A stretch of 33,687 bases of DNA from Akkermansiaceae bacterium (GCA_022424905.1 JAKMGP010000149.1:1-33687), one strand, 5' to 3'; positions 1 through 8,459 are shown, counted from the stretch's first letter. Notes: generated by a model from the letters alone, not told the origin. Numbers and translations: made by a program.

Positions 1-79
1 AAATAAGATTTCTTGGTTTTATCGAGGCTTCGTGGGTGTGAGCGCCAAAGCAATTCCGCAAAAAGAGTTTTTTTAAAGA

Positions 80-901
80 TTAGTTCTTAGTTACCGCATG
101 AAGTGGTTGAGTTTGCTTGAGATGAAAAATTGCCTCTCCAGAGCTGGGGCTATTCCATGATTCTGAATCTCTAAGTGCTTGTTGTGTAAAGTGGTGTGCT
201 TCTTTTCCGGCGTGCTCTAAACTTGACCCCGATGAAATGGCCGCAGCAAGAGCAGCGGAGAGTGTGCAGCCAGTGCCATGAGTTTGAGGGAGTTCTAGGT
301 GCTCATGTTCAAAGACGTGCAATTTGCCGTTCTCTTTAAGGAGGTCCCGATGTGTTTTAGTGTTTTCTAAATGGCCACCCTTTAAATAGGTCGAGACACC
401 GAAGGTAGATGTTAATTCTTCCACCGCAGCTTCTTGATCCTCTGCTGTTACGACCGATTTTCGGAGCAGAATACCAGCCTCTGGAAGGTTGGGTGTGATG
501 ATTGTCGCGAGAGGGAGAAGGGTCTCGCGAATGGTGTCGAGGGCGTCTTCCCTCATGAGGGGGTCGCCCGTTGAGGCAACCATGACTGGATCAACAATGA
601 GAGGAATATTGGTGTCAGTGAGGAGTTCGCAAACCGCTTTAATATGAGCCTTCGAATAGAGCATTCCCGTTTTGATTGCACCGATGGGATAGCTCTTTAG
701 TAAAAGACGGACTTGATCTTGCAATACGCTCGGTGGAACGGGGTGAACTTGACTCAGCGCAAGGGGCGTTTCGGAAACGACGCACGTCACTGCGGTCAGG
801 CCAAATACTCCAAAGCTTGAAAAAGTTTTTAAATCAGCCTGCAGACCCGCACCGGCCGAGCTATCCGAGCCGGCGATTGTAAGAGCGATTGGAGTGTGCA
901 C
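80..901 (-). CDS. thiD: Hydroxymethylpyrimidine/phosphomethylpyrimidine kinase ThiD
   Basis: Phosphorylates the pyrimidine precursor HMP and then HMP-P to HMP-PP for thiamine biosynthesis in the cytosol. The 273-residue protein has the full ribokinase-type ThiD pattern: GSDSSAGAGLQAD near the N-terminus (residues 11-23), DPVMVASTGD (104-113), TPNLPEA (136-142), and HGTGCTLSAAL (208-218), whose Cys212 sits where the family has its catalytic cysteine. Length matches the family. The start is a GTG at 899-901, which puts the protein start ten residues before the GSD motif, as usual. No other thi gene is present here, so it is an orphan relative to its pathway. Its 5' end faces apaG, which begins 90 bases away on the other strand, so the two probably share a short divergent promoter region. 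Identification is firm. Confidence 0.95.
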   Translation of the reverse strand: MHTPIALTIAGSDSSAGAGLQADLKTFSSFGVFGLTAVTCVVSETPLALSQVHPVPPSVLQDQVRLLLKSYPIGAIKTGMLYSKAHIKAVCELLTDTNIPLIVDPVMVASTGDPLMREDALDTIRETLLPLATIITPNLPEAGILLRKSVVTAEDQEAAVEELTSTFGVSTYLKGGHLENTKTHRDLLKENGKLHVFEHEHLELPQTHGTGCTLSAALAAAISSGSSLEHAGKEAHHFTQQALRDSESWNSPSSGEAIFHLKQTQPLHAVTKN

Positions 902-990
902 GCCTTCAGCTTAGTTGTTCTGGCGCAACCTGCAAGTTTGCGCGGATGCTCTTGCTCTCAAAGCGACATCTTATAGGTTCCGTTATCAAG

Positions 991-1371
991 ATGGCATTTC
1001 CAGGCTTACCAGGTCTAAGAGTTAAAATAGAAAAGGTGGTTTTCGCTCCTCAGTTGGAGGCACCGCCTGAAAAACCATTTCCCTTTGCCTACTTCATCCA
1101 CATTATTAATGAGTCTTCAGAGACGGTTACGATTCTTGCGCGCAAATGGATCCTAAGAGACACGAAGGGGGAACTTGTTGTTGTTGAGGGAGCGGGGGTA
1201 GTTGGAGAAACTCCTCAGATAAAACCTGGGAAAAGTTTTTCCTATAATTCCTATCACGTCGTGGCGTGTGATTCCAAAGTTGCGGGAGCATTCTTTGGAG
1301 TTGATTCTGAAGAAAAAAGGTTTTGCGCGAAAATCTCTCCTTTTACTCTCAAGTGCCCGTCCGGGCAATAA
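991..1371 (+). CDS. apaG: ApaG domain protein
   Basis: Small all-beta protein of the ApaG/DUF525 family. In E. coli the gene lies beside the diadenosine tetraphosphatase gene; its role is unsettled and the 'Co/Mg efflux' label is indirect. From the ATG at 991 the product is 126 residues, the usual family length. It carries an F-x-Y-x-I-x-I-x-N strand near residue 35, the RKWILRDTKGE segment (51-61) and the signature GAGVVGE (67-73). The open frame continues upstream to 889, but that stretch does not resemble the family and would run into the thiD 5' end, so the internal ATG is preferred. The 3' end overlaps the convergent cyclo-ligase gene by 23 bases, so the two transcripts would be antisense at their ends. 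Confidence 0.88.
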   Translation: MAFPGLPGLRVKIEKVVFAPQLEAPPEKPFPFAYFIHIINESSETVTILARKWILRDTKGELVVVEGAGVVGETPQIKPGKSFSYNSYHVVACDSKVAGAFFGVDSEEKRFCAKISPFTLKCPSGQ

Positions 1372-1888
1372 TGACCTGATCCATTAGGCAATCGTGTTTA
1401 TCGATTGGAAGTTGATCTACCACTTGGCACTTAAATCCCACTCCGATGATTTTGGTTTTAGGAAATCTAGGGATGGCTCGGTCGTAGAATCCACCGCCTT
1501 GGCCAAGGCGGTGTCCCTCGCGAGTGAAAGCCACTCCGGGGCAAATCATAAAATCGAGATGAGTCGCTTCGACTCCGTGATCAGGTTCCAAAATTCCGAA
1601 GGCTCCTTGGCTGAGTGCTTCAATTTTTTCGAATCGAAGAAAATCCATTTTTCCTGGCCCTCTGACTTTGGGGAGGTGCCATTTCACATTGGGTTGGGAT
1701 ACAATTAGTTTGAGAAGTTGTGGTTCTTTTGAAAGGCCGGCAAAGATTGCAACTTTTGATCCATCTGGAAATCCAAGTTGTGCAAGAATGTCTAAAGATG
1801 CCTCAGCGATTTCAAGATTGTTTAACTGCTTTAAACGAAGGTGAATCTTTTTTCTGATCGCAGCTTTTGAAAATATATTGGGTGACAT
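1349..1888 (-). CDS. 5-formyltetrahydrofolate cyclo-ligase
   Basis: ATP-dependent conversion of 5-formyl-THF to 5,10-methenyl-THF (MTHFS, YgfA/Fau family), a one-carbon salvage step. The 179-residue product is of normal length. The phosphate-binding signature GHRLGQGGGFYDR spans residues 125-137, preceded by the conserved MICPGVAF strand, and the late PIDKHD segment (161-166) corresponds to the conserved HD region. An N-terminal KxxIRKKIHLRLK-like basic helix is also typical. Start ATG at 1886-1888; no Shine-Dalgarno sequence is visible. It is convergent with apaG (23-base overlap) and lies 208 bases downstream of an ECF sigma gene on the same strand. In many bacteria this gene is beside 6S RNA; the upstream gap was checked and no convincing 6S fold was found by eye. 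Confidence 0.93.
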   Translation of the reverse strand: MSPNIFSKAAIRKKIHLRLKQLNNLEIAEASLDILAQLGFPDGSKVAIFAGLSKEPQLLKLIVSQPNVKWHLPKVRGPGKMDFLRFEKIEALSQGAFGILEPDHGVEATHLDFMICPGVAFTREGHRLGQGGGFYDRAIPRFPKTKIIGVGFKCQVVDQLPIDKHDCLMDQVIIARTGT

Positions 1889-2096
1889 TTTGATAACACG
1901 ATGCAGATATATCGGTGCTTAATGTTTTTGTCGATTATCTAGGATTTAACAAGCGAGAAGCGGCTCTTGTTTTGTTCTAACTGATGTCATCCGAAAGATC
2001 GCGAGAACTACTTTTAACCTTACTTCTCAGGTTCCTAATTTTAGTTCGAAAGTCTTCTGTAGAACGTTGTTACTAATGTGTTCCATTGCAAAAAAA
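1889..2096. other. Intergenic region without a recognised gene
   Basis: This 208-base AT-rich gap lies between the cyclo-ligase start and the ECF sigma stop. It contains one imperfect hairpin around 1950-1973 (AACAA/TTGTT outer arms, GAG/CTC inner arms), followed on the plus strand by T-rich sequence. Several GTTCT/AGAAC words could pair with each other. I could not fold it into a 6S-like long rod with a central bubble, and no open frame with coding character is present. Confidence 0.35.
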
Positions 2097-2678
2097 TCAC
2101 TCTTTGAGATATTGGTTAAGCGATTCTCGAAGAGCTGTCCTAGCGCGAAAAAGTTGACTCTTTACGGCTGGAACTGAAATCCCCAAGGTTTCAGCGATCT
2201 CTTCATAGGGCATTTTTTCATATCGCCTTAGAACAACTGCGAGGCGTTGTTTTTCGGGAAGAGAAGAAATTGCCTGGTCAATTATTTGTCGAAGTTCGGT
2301 CTCTTCAATTAATTTATCAGGCCGAGAGTCGGGGCTTTTGTCCTCGATACTCTGGCGCCATTTTCCCTCCAGCGCATCGAATGAGTATTCATTTTTGCCG
2401 GATTTTTTTCGGGTCGCATTAAAAACAAGATTCCTTGTGATGGTGAAGAGGAAGGTCGTGAATTTTGCGGTTGGCTGGTAGCGTTCGGCAGATTTCCAGA
2501 GCCTGATGAAGACCTGCTGTGCGATGTCTTCGGTATCAGGGCTTTGGTTCGTCATTTTCGCAACCGTTCCGAGAACAGCGTGCTGATGTTTTTTGACGAT
2601 TTTTGCAAAAGCGCCCTCGTCACCGCGGGCAACTTTTGCCATCAGTGCCAAATCTTCCTCATTTCCGTCGTCTCCCAT
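2097..2678 (-). CDS. RNA polymerase ECF sigma factor (RpoE/SigW-like)
   Basis: Alternative sigma factor of the extracytoplasmic-function class, 193 residues. Region 2 spans about 24-92, with the DTEDIAQQVFIRLWK helix for core binding and the FTTFLFTITRNL segment for -10 recognition. Region 4 spans about 130-180, with LPEKQRLAVVLRRYEKMPYEEIAETLGIS and the helix-turn-helix VPAVKSQLFRAR. Start ATG at 2676-2678. No anti-sigma gene adjoins it; the upstream neighbour on the same strand is lysA, 48 bases away, and co-transcription is possible. The leader has no Shine-Dalgarno sequence but does have a perfect 6-bp inverted repeat at 2680-2696, immediately before the start codon. Family assignment is firm; regulon and partner are unknown. 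Confidence 0.9.
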   Translation of the reverse strand: MGDDGNEEDLALMAKVARGDEGAFAKIVKKHQHAVLGTVAKMTNQSPDTEDIAQQVFIRLWKSAERYQPTAKFTTFLFTITRNLVFNATRKKSGKNEYSFDALEGKWRQSIEDKSPDSRPDKLIEETELRQIIDQAISSLPEKQRLAVVLRRYEKMPYEEIAETLGISVPAVKSQLFRARTALRESLNQYLKE

Positions 2679-2679
2679 C

Positions 2680-2696
2680 GGTTAGGTTATCTAACC
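2680..2696. promoter_or_regulatory. Inverted repeat touching the ECF sigma start codon
   Basis: GGTTAG-N5-CTAACC, a perfect 6-bp inverted repeat that ends one base upstream of the sigma-factor ATG on the minus strand. It occupies the place where a ribosome-binding site would lie. It could be an RNA hairpin limiting translation or a protein-binding operator. There is no T-tract after it on the minus strand, so it is not a lysA terminator. Function is inferred from position only. Confidence 0.4.
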
Positions 2697-2726
2697 CAGT
2701 GAGACGTTGTCAGTCGCGCGAAAATT

Positions 2727-4013
2727 TCACCCTTCTTCTCCCTCGACGAGATCTTGAAAGGTTTGACGCTTTCTTGCGATCTTGGCTTGATTGCCATCGA
2801 CAAGGATCTCAGCTGGAAGGGGGTGGGAATTATAAGTAGTTGCCATGACCATTCCATAGGCTCCGGCGCTCATGAGTGCGATGAATTCACCGGGAACAAA
2901 GGCGGGGACTTCACGGTTTTGGCAGAAGAAATCACCACTTTCACAAATTGGACCTACAATGTCTACTGATTCAATCGCGCCTGAGGGTTCCGCAACCGGA
3001 ACAATTTCGTGGAAGCCCTCATAAAGGGCTGGACGAATTAAGTGGTGCATTCCGGAGTCGACAATTTTGAAGGTCTTGGTGGTGCCCTTTTTTTCGTAGA
3101 GACATTTGGTGACGAGAACACCGGCGTTACCAGCGATGAAACGACCGGGTTCTAGAAGGATTTTTAGGCCAAGGGGTGCAAGCGAAGGGATGATCGCAGA
3201 AGAGTATTGTTCGGGAGTTAGAGGACGGGTTTCGTCGGGTTGGTTGGTCCACCATGATTCGCTACCAGAAGCTAAAGCTTCCTCATAGACGATCCCGATT
3301 CCGCCGCCGATGGAGAAAAATTCGATATCATACTTATTCTTCAAATTAGCAGCAAGGGGTGCGACTTTTTCAACAGCCTCAACGAATGGAGAAACCGAAG
3401 TCAACTGGGAGCCAATATGCATTTGGAGGCCTTTGAGCTTGAGATGAGGGAGACTCGAGGCTCTTTCATAGGCGTTGAGGATGAATTCGAAATCGATCCC
3501 AAATTTGTTTTCCGATTTTCCGGTTGAAATATATTTATGGGTTTTAGCGTCAACGTTTGGATTCACCCGGAAGGCGATCGGAGCGACTAAATTGAGTTCG
3601 CTAGCGACTTGGTTGATGAAAAAGGCTTCTTCCTCGGATTCGACATTAATTGAGTAGATTCCTTGCTGAAGTGCATATTCGATCTCTTCCCGAGTTTTCC
3701 CAACTCCGGCAAAAGTGCATTTTCCAGGATCACCCCCAGCTTTTATTACACGGAAAAGTTCGCCACCCGAAACGATGTCGAACCCGCTCCCCATTTTGGC
3801 TAGTAGGCTTAGAACAGAGAGATTGGAGTTCGCTTTTACGGCATAAGCGACTTCGTGGTTGATTGAGGAAAACGCAGTGTCGAGCCGGGTGTAGCGATCA
3901 CGAAATGTTTCGGAGGAGTAAACGTAAAGTGGAGTGCCATATTGATCTGCGAGATCTGCGATAGAAATGCCTTCGCAATGAAGACTGCCATTGGAGTAGT
4001 GGAACGAGTGCAT
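2727..4013 (-). CDS. lysA: Diaminopimelate decarboxylase LysA
   Basis: PLP enzyme that decarboxylates meso-diaminopimelate to L-lysine, the last step of lysine synthesis. From the ATG at 4011-4013 it is 428 residues, normal for the fold-III (alanine-racemase-like) family. Visible residues: the PLP lysine Lys60 in AYAVKANSN, the HIGSQ strand at 199-203, the phosphate-binding GGGIG at 236-240, EPGRF at 288-292, the CESGD catalytic motif at 357-361 contributed across the dimer, and the GAYG segment at 384-387. The frame stays open to a TTG at 4055, but the extra 14 residues are unlike the family and would crowd the divergent rhomboid gene. The ECF sigma gene follows 48 bases downstream on the same strand. 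Confidence 0.95.
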   Translation of the reverse strand: MHSFHYSNGSLHCEGISIADLADQYGTPLYVYSSETFRDRYTRLDTAFSSINHEVAYAVKANSNLSVLSLLAKMGSGFDIVSGGELFRVIKAGGDPGKCTFAGVGKTREEIEYALQQGIYSINVESEEEAFFINQVASELNLVAPIAFRVNPNVDAKTHKYISTGKSENKFGIDFEFILNAYERASSLPHLKLKGLQMHIGSQLTSVSPFVEAVEKVAPLAANLKNKYDIEFFSIGGGIGIVYEEALASGSESWWTNQPDETRPLTPEQYSSAIIPSLAPLGLKILLEPGRFIAGNAGVLVTKCLYEKKGTTKTFKIVDSGMHHLIRPALYEGFHEIVPVAEPSGAIESVDIVGPICESGDFFCQNREVPAFVPGEFIALMSAGAYGMVMATTYNSHPLPAEILVDGNQAKIARKRQTFQDLVEGEEG

Positions 4014-4096
4014 CAGTAAGGAAGCGTATCGTCGGTCGGAACTTCGGGCTGTCAAGACTGCACCAAGAAAGGGAAAGACGTTTTTATAAAGAAAAG

Positions 4097-4870
4097 ATGA
4101 GCATTTTTGGGAGACGGTGGTCTTTATTGGGAATGATCCCTGTAGTGAGACCTAAGAGTGGCCGAAGTAGCTGGGTGATGTTGCAGAAGCCTGGGGTAAA
4201 CACGGCGACCTTAGGTGTCTTAATTATGGTCTCGGTTCAGCTTGCGCTTGCGCTTGTTTTGAGATGGAAGGGGGCGGGTGCTCTTAATATTGCTTATCTC
4301 GAGGGAGGTCTATCGTGGCAAGGGATCCTTAGTGGCAGGGTGTGGCAACTTTTCACTCATATTTGCCTCCACGGCAATTGGATCCACCTGGCTGTAAATA
4401 CCTTACTTTTTTATTATGCGGCAGCTCGCCTGAGTCATATTTTTTCTAATCAACGAATCTGTTGTCTTTTTTTTGTTTGTGGTGTGGGTAGCGGGCTTTC
4501 CCACATTGTGGTTCAAGCCTTCGTTCCCGGTATTCCTCCTTTGGTTGGGGCATCAGGAGGTGTCACAGGTTTATTGCTAGGATTTTTTTCTATTTCGCCT
4601 GATTCAAAAATGATCATTTTGAATATTTCGGCCCGTAATCTTTCGAAAGGTGTTCTGGTTTCAAGTGCACTCCTTTTCTTGATGACGCCGTGGCTTGAGA
4701 TTCCGCTTTTTGCGGATCTGGGGCGCTGGCTAGAATTGATAGTGGGAAATTTTATTTTCCAGACGGCCCACCTAGTTCATTTCGTGGGTGGAATCCTCGG
4801 CTGGGTGCTTATCGGGCGCTTTCTACCGAGGCTTTTAAGTTCAGATGATCTTGCTAGAATGCGAACTTAG
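4097..4870 (+). CDS. Rhomboid family intramembrane serine protease
   Basis: Polytopic inner-membrane serine protease that cleaves transmembrane substrates. The 257-residue protein has the rhomboid core: HGNWIHLAVN at 92-101, in which His92, His97 and Asn101 have the spacing of E. coli GlpG His145, His150 and Asn154; the nucleophile motif GASG at 151-154 (Ser153); and the general-base histidine in the last core helix, most likely His228 of HFVGG. About six hydrophobic helices are evident from residue 38 to 240. The N-terminal 35 residues are basic and cytoplasmic-looking. It starts 83 bases from the divergent lysA start; a weak purine run (aaagaaaag) precedes the ATG. Substrate is unknown; nothing nearby suggests one except, speculatively, single-pass envelope proteins. 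Confidence 0.9.
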   Translation: MSIFGRRWSLLGMIPVVRPKSGRSSWVMLQKPGVNTATLGVLIMVSVQLALALVLRWKGAGALNIAYLEGGLSWQGILSGRVWQLFTHICLHGNWIHLAVNTLLFYYAAARLSHIFSNQRICCLFFVCGVGSGLSHIVVQAFVPGIPPLVGASGGVTGLLLGFFSISPDSKMIILNISARNLSKGVLVSSALLFLMTPWLEIPLFADLGRWLELIVGNFIFQTAHLVHFVGGILGWVLIGRFLPRLLSSDDLARMRT

Positions 4871-4951
4871 ATTTACCTTCCCCAATCCACTCCGTAATAC
4901 CTGGTCATCACTGGACGGTGGATTCTTGGAGTGATCGAAATAGATGTCATT

Positions 4952-5956
4952 ATGAAGAAAGGATCGGTTTTAATTACTGGAGGAGCTGGTTACATTGGGT
5001 CTCACACCGTTAGGCTGCTCTGTTCAGAGGGCTATCAGGTCGTGGTTCTTGATAATCTTGTTTATGGGCATGAGGGGGCGATTCTTGACGAGTCGGCAGA
5101 ACTGGTGGTGGGAGACGTTGGCGATCGAGGTCTTTTGACCAAGTTGTTTACCACTCATGATTTTATCGGGGTGATTCATTTTGCGGCTTATGCTTACGTA
5201 GGGGAATCCGTAAAAGATCCTTTAAAGTATTATCGTAATAATACCGCCGAACCTCTCACTTTGCTTGAGGTGATGTTTGAGTTTGACTGTAAATCATTCG
5301 TCTTCTCATCAACCTGCGCAACTTATGGTGAGCCTGAGAAACTTCCTCTCACCGAGGATCATCCCCAAAAGCCGGTGAGCCCCTATGGAAAAAGCAAGCT
5401 CATGGTAGAATGGATTCTCGATGACTGTGATATCGCGTGGAATCTTAAAAGCGCGGCTCTCCGATACTTCAATGCAAGTGGATGCTCAACCGATGGCTTG
5501 ATCGGAGAAGATCATAGTCCAGAGACACACTTGATTCCTCTCGTCTTACAAGCCGTCAAAGGGGAGGTCTCGGAAATCACGGTGTTTGGGACCGATTATC
5601 CGACGGATGATGGGACATGTATTCGTGATTATATTCATGTCGAAGATCTCGCTACAGCCCATTTGGCTGCCCTTAGGCATTTGATCGACGGCGGAGGTTC
5701 TCTCCGTTGTAACCTCGGGACTGGCGTTGGGATTTCGGTGAAGCAAATTATCGATATCGCAGAAGAAGTAACGGGTCATAAAGTGCCCGTGAAATATGGT
5801 GACCGTCGTCCAGGCGATCCTGCGCACTTGGTCGCTGATCCTGCACACGCCAAAAAGTTACTCGGTTGGGAAGCCTCTCGCAAAGATCCTCGCTCGATGA
5901 TTGAAACTTCGTGGAAATGGATGTCTCAACCCCACGACGGGCATTTTGCTAGTTAA
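4952..5956 (+). CDS. galE: UDP-glucose 4-epimerase GalE
   Basis: NAD-dependent interconversion of UDP-glucose and UDP-galactose, feeding envelope polysaccharide and galactose metabolism. The 334-residue product starting at the ATG at 4952 shows the Rossmann motif GGAGYIGS (10-17), the HFAAY strand (66-70), SSTCATYG with the catalytic hydroxyl residues (119-126), the YxxxK pair Tyr145/Lys149 in SPYGKSK, RYFNASG (161-167), and the C-terminal RRPGDP segment that binds substrate. An in-frame GTG at 4931 would add seven residues; the ATG places the protein start as in characterised GalE proteins, so it is preferred. It follows the rhomboid gene by 81 bases and may be read with it. No other sugar-nucleotide gene is nearby. 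Confidence 0.95.
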   Translation: MKKGSVLITGGAGYIGSHTVRLLCSEGYQVVVLDNLVYGHEGAILDESAELVVGDVGDRGLLTKLFTTHDFIGVIHFAAYAYVGESVKDPLKYYRNNTAEPLTLLEVMFEFDCKSFVFSSTCATYGEPEKLPLTEDHPQKPVSPYGKSKLMVEWILDDCDIAWNLKSAALRYFNASGCSTDGLIGEDHSPETHLIPLVLQAVKGEVSEITVFGTDYPTDDGTCIRDYIHVEDLATAHLAALRHLIDGGGSLRCNLGTGVGISVKQIIDIAEEVTGHKVPVKYGDRRPGDPAHLVADPAHAKKLLGWEASRKDPRSMIETSWKWMSQPHDGHFAS

Positions 5957-6032
5957 TTCAGGGAGATATACAGTGTAACTACATTTTTTTTCTTGATCTC
6001 AATCTGAAAACAGACGAACAATCTTGGAGGAA

Positions 6033-6731
6033 ATGTTAAATACACCAACTTCTACAAAAGGTCGCAATCGGCTGCTGCGTAGCTTTCGAAAAGGCTTTAG
6101 CTTGGTCGAACTTTTGGCGGTTATGGCAATTATTGCGATTCTTCTCTCGCTTGCTTCGGTTGGCATCAGTCGGATTGGAAAAGGACAGGGTGTGACTGCC
6201 GGACTAGCGATCGGGGAAGGACTTCTTGCTCAAGCGCGGATCTTGGCAATGAATCAAAACGCTCCGGCACGTCTCATCATTCACGGTGATCTGAATGATG
6301 CTGACCCTATTCAACGTGAGCGTTATCGGCGGATGATGATGGTGGTCTACCAGACAACTGACGACGAGGGGCGAATTATTCCTGAGTGGAAAAGAGCTGG
6401 TTCCCCGACCTTCTTGCCACAAGGGGTTTACTACAGTCCTGAGCTGAGTAGGGCAGACATGCGGGCGGGGGGGGTTCTCCCAGAAGATAGACATCAGTTG
6501 ACCAATCAACCCTCTGACACTTGGCAATGCCATTTTTATGAATTCAACGGGCAGGGTGTTTGCACTACCCCTGGAGCAGGTTTTGTAGTGGTCAACGGAG
6601 CCCGCCCGAGTGGAGCGAAACAACCCCTGTTAGGCGGTAAAAGGGATCTTGGCGGTTTCGTTGTTCTTAAGAATGGTGGCACAACTATGATCAGGGATAT
6701 CGAGCAGCTGGGTGCTGTTGGAACGAACTAA
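6033..6731 (+). CDS. Prepilin-type pseudopilin, Verru_Chthon cassette protein D-like
   Basis: Type IV pilin-like secreted/inner-membrane protein, 232 residues. The class III signal is clear: a basic leader ending RKG at 19-21, then mature FSLVELL with the conserved Glu at mature position 5 (Glu26) and a hydrophobic helix to about residue 46. The rest is a hydrophilic globular domain ending in a GGFVVLKNGG strand, reminiscent of GspH-type minor pseudopilins and of the D family of the Verru_Chthon cassette. The ATG at 6033 is preceded by GGAGG, one of the few good Shine-Dalgarno matches in the window, though the spacing of two bases is short; a TTG nine bases upstream opens the frame but would sit on that site. 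First of three tandem genes. The cassette assignment is from overall architecture, not a profile search. Confidence 0.8.
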   Translation: MLNTPTSTKGRNRLLRSFRKGFSLVELLAVMAIIAILLSLASVGISRIGKGQGVTAGLAIGEGLLAQARILAMNQNAPARLIIHGDLNDADPIQRERYRRMMMVVYQTTDDEGRIIPEWKRAGSPTFLPQGVYYSPELSRADMRAGGVLPEDRHQLTNQPSDTWQCHFYEFNGQGVCTTPGAGFVVVNGARPSGAKQPLLGGKRDLGGFVVLKNGGTTMIRDIEQLGAVGTN

Positions 6732-6752
6732 TAGAAATTTCACAGAGTCAAA

Positions 6753-7481
6753 ATGACGACAAATACACCGAGAAATTTTAACACTGCGAGAACAGGCTTT
6801 ACCCTTGTTGAGGTGGTCATCGCGCTAGGAATCCTAGTTGTAATGATCACTGGGTTTATGGCTGTTTTTGGGCCTGCCGCGCGGACGATTAAGAAAACGC
6901 TGTCTACCGACGAGGCAAGTCGATTACAGGCAACCTTGGAGCTAGAGCTTCGGACCGTCCGAGAGGGTCGGGAACGTCGTCGCTATCAAGGTGATCCGTT
7001 CCAGAAAGCGATCGATTGGATTGCTCAATCTGAGGAAGCGGGGGAGACAGTCATTATTTATAAATACCGTGGAATTCCGGGGCAATTCAGAAACGATGGG
7101 ACTCTTGAACCAGCTGATCGAACACTGGCGATTGCTGGGCGTGACTTCCTAGTCCAGCCCATGGTTCGTCGTCTTAGTGATCCTCTTTTTGAGGAGGATC
7201 TTCAAGGTGTTGAAGGTCGGGTCTTTTTTGTGAAGCTCCGGCAGCTCGTTTATGAGGGACAGGGTCTTCGTGTAAGCGAAGAGCCTGGAACAATCGTTGA
7301 TCCGAATGTGCCAGGACAGGATTTTGCGCAATCACCGGAATCATATCCAGAAGCGGTCATCGCTTTTGAGGCCGAATATTATAGTCTGCCGACGACGACT
7401 TTCACTTATCTTTCTAGTGCATTTGATCCCAATAATTTTACCCGGCCTATTTTTTCCCGTAATCTTGTTGTAAGGCGTTAG
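6753..7481 (+). CDS. Prepilin-type pseudopilin, Verru_Chthon cassette protein B-like
   Basis: Second pseudopilin of the cluster, 242 residues. The leader NTARTG (10-15) is followed by mature FTLVEVVIALGILV, with Glu5 conserved (Glu20) and a hydrophobic helix to about residue 38. The helix runs into a charged coiled segment (about 55-90) and a beta-rich domain. It resembles PilV/GspI-type minor pilins and the B family of the Verru_Chthon cassette. It starts 21 bases after the first pseudopilin and its TAG stop directly abuts the next ATG, so the three genes are surely one transcript. The mature protein would need a prepilin peptidase encoded elsewhere. Confidence 0.78.
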   Translation: MTTNTPRNFNTARTGFTLVEVVIALGILVVMITGFMAVFGPAARTIKKTLSTDEASRLQATLELELRTVREGRERRRYQGDPFQKAIDWIAQSEEAGETVIIYKYRGIPGQFRNDGTLEPADRTLAIAGRDFLVQPMVRRLSDPLFEEDLQGVEGRVFFVKLRQLVYEGQGLRVSEEPGTIVDPNVPGQDFAQSPESYPEAVIAFEAEYYSLPTTTFTYLSSAFDPNNFTRPIFSRNLVVRR

Positions 7482-8459
7482 ATGAATTGCTCACAACCTA
7501 TGAAATACTCTCGCATTCGCAAAAGTTGCGCTAAGGGATTTACTCTTGCCGAACTCATGGTGGCTATGTCCATCACTCTTGTTCTTGTCCTTCTTACGCT
7601 TCTCATCACAGGAACTGCTATCGACACTTGGAAGGCCGCCCGCACTGAAATTCGCGCAGCAGGTCAGGCTAAAGTTATGCTTAACGCGCTAGGGCGGGAT
7701 TTAGAGTCAATGGTTAGCCGCTTGGGGAATAATGATAGTCAGTGGCTTCTGGCGACAACTTCGCCCGAGGGGGTTGGGCCGGAGGGTCAGAAAAGCCCGA
7801 ATGCGGCTCGGTTGATCTTTTTCACTTCTGCCTCTGATCGCTATAATGGAAATGCTGGAAGTCGTGAGCGGCTCAGTAATGCAAATGGAGGAAATCGAAA
7901 TGCCGATCAAGGTGGTGATATTTCTGCTGTTTCTTATGAGCTAGATTTCGTCGACCCTGTCTTTGGTAATCCGAATCAACGGTTTTCAACTTTCGTGCTT
8001 TATCGTAATCTTCTCGATCCGAAAGAAACTTATGATCGTTCGTTACTCGGGAGGCCAAATCTTGAAACCGCTTTTGATGCCTCTGCTGGAGCGAATGAGT
8101 TAGACGATTTAATGTGTGAAAACGTTTTTGAGTTCACGGTTACTTTTGTTGTTGATTATCGAGACACCGCTGGCCAGGACCGCACGACTAAGATCACGGT
8201 TATGACCTCCGATAAGGGGCTGCAGACTGTTAAGAATTTTGCGATAAACGGAACCGGATTAGCACCTAATTTAAATACGCGTTCTGAATTTGTTGGGGGA
8301 CGGATTACTTCTGTCGAACTCGCGATCACAGTCCTGTCCGATGAAGGTGTGGCAATTCTAAAGAGGAATCCATTTGGGGGAAATGAGAACGCTAGCAATC
8401 GCTTTATCGAGCAAAATAGCTTTCGTTACACTCGGTCGGTGACGATTCCGCAGGGTTAA
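7482..8459 (+). CDS. Prepilin-type pseudopilin, Verru_Chthon cassette protein C-like
   Basis: Third pseudopilin, 325 residues. The leader contains SCAKG (15-19), then mature FTLAELMVAMSIT with Glu5 conserved (Glu24) and a long Leu/Val-rich helix to about residue 46. An amphipathic TAIDTWKAARTEIRAAGQAK extension follows, typical of GspJ/PilW-type minor pilins and the C family of the Verru_Chthon cassette. The ATG follows the previous stop with no gap; a second ATG at 7500 would shorten the leader by six residues and is also plausible. The cassette's large A protein (over 1000 residues in the family) is absent on both sides: galE is upstream and tRNA genes are downstream. Confidence 0.78.
   Translation: MNCSQPMKYSRIRKSCAKGFTLAELMVAMSITLVLVLLTLLITGTAIDTWKAARTEIRAAGQAKVMLNALGRDLESMVSRLGNNDSQWLLATTSPEGVGPEGQKSPNAARLIFFTSASDRYNGNAGSRERLSNANGGNRNADQGGDISAVSYELDFVDPVFGNPNQRFSTFVLYRNLLDPKETYDRSLLGRPNLETAFDASAGANELDDLMCENVFEFTVTFVVDYRDTAGQDRTTKITVMTSDKGLQTVKNFAINGTGLAPNLNTRSEFVGGRITSVELAITVLSDEGVAILKRNPFGGNENASNRFIEQNSFRYTRSVTIPQG

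Noticed and set aside
1889-2096. Possible 6S RNA upstream of the cyclo-ligase gene
   Set aside because: The neighbourhood is classic for 6S RNA, but I could not find paired ends or a long rod with a central bubble. A covariance-model search (Rfam RF00013) would settle it.
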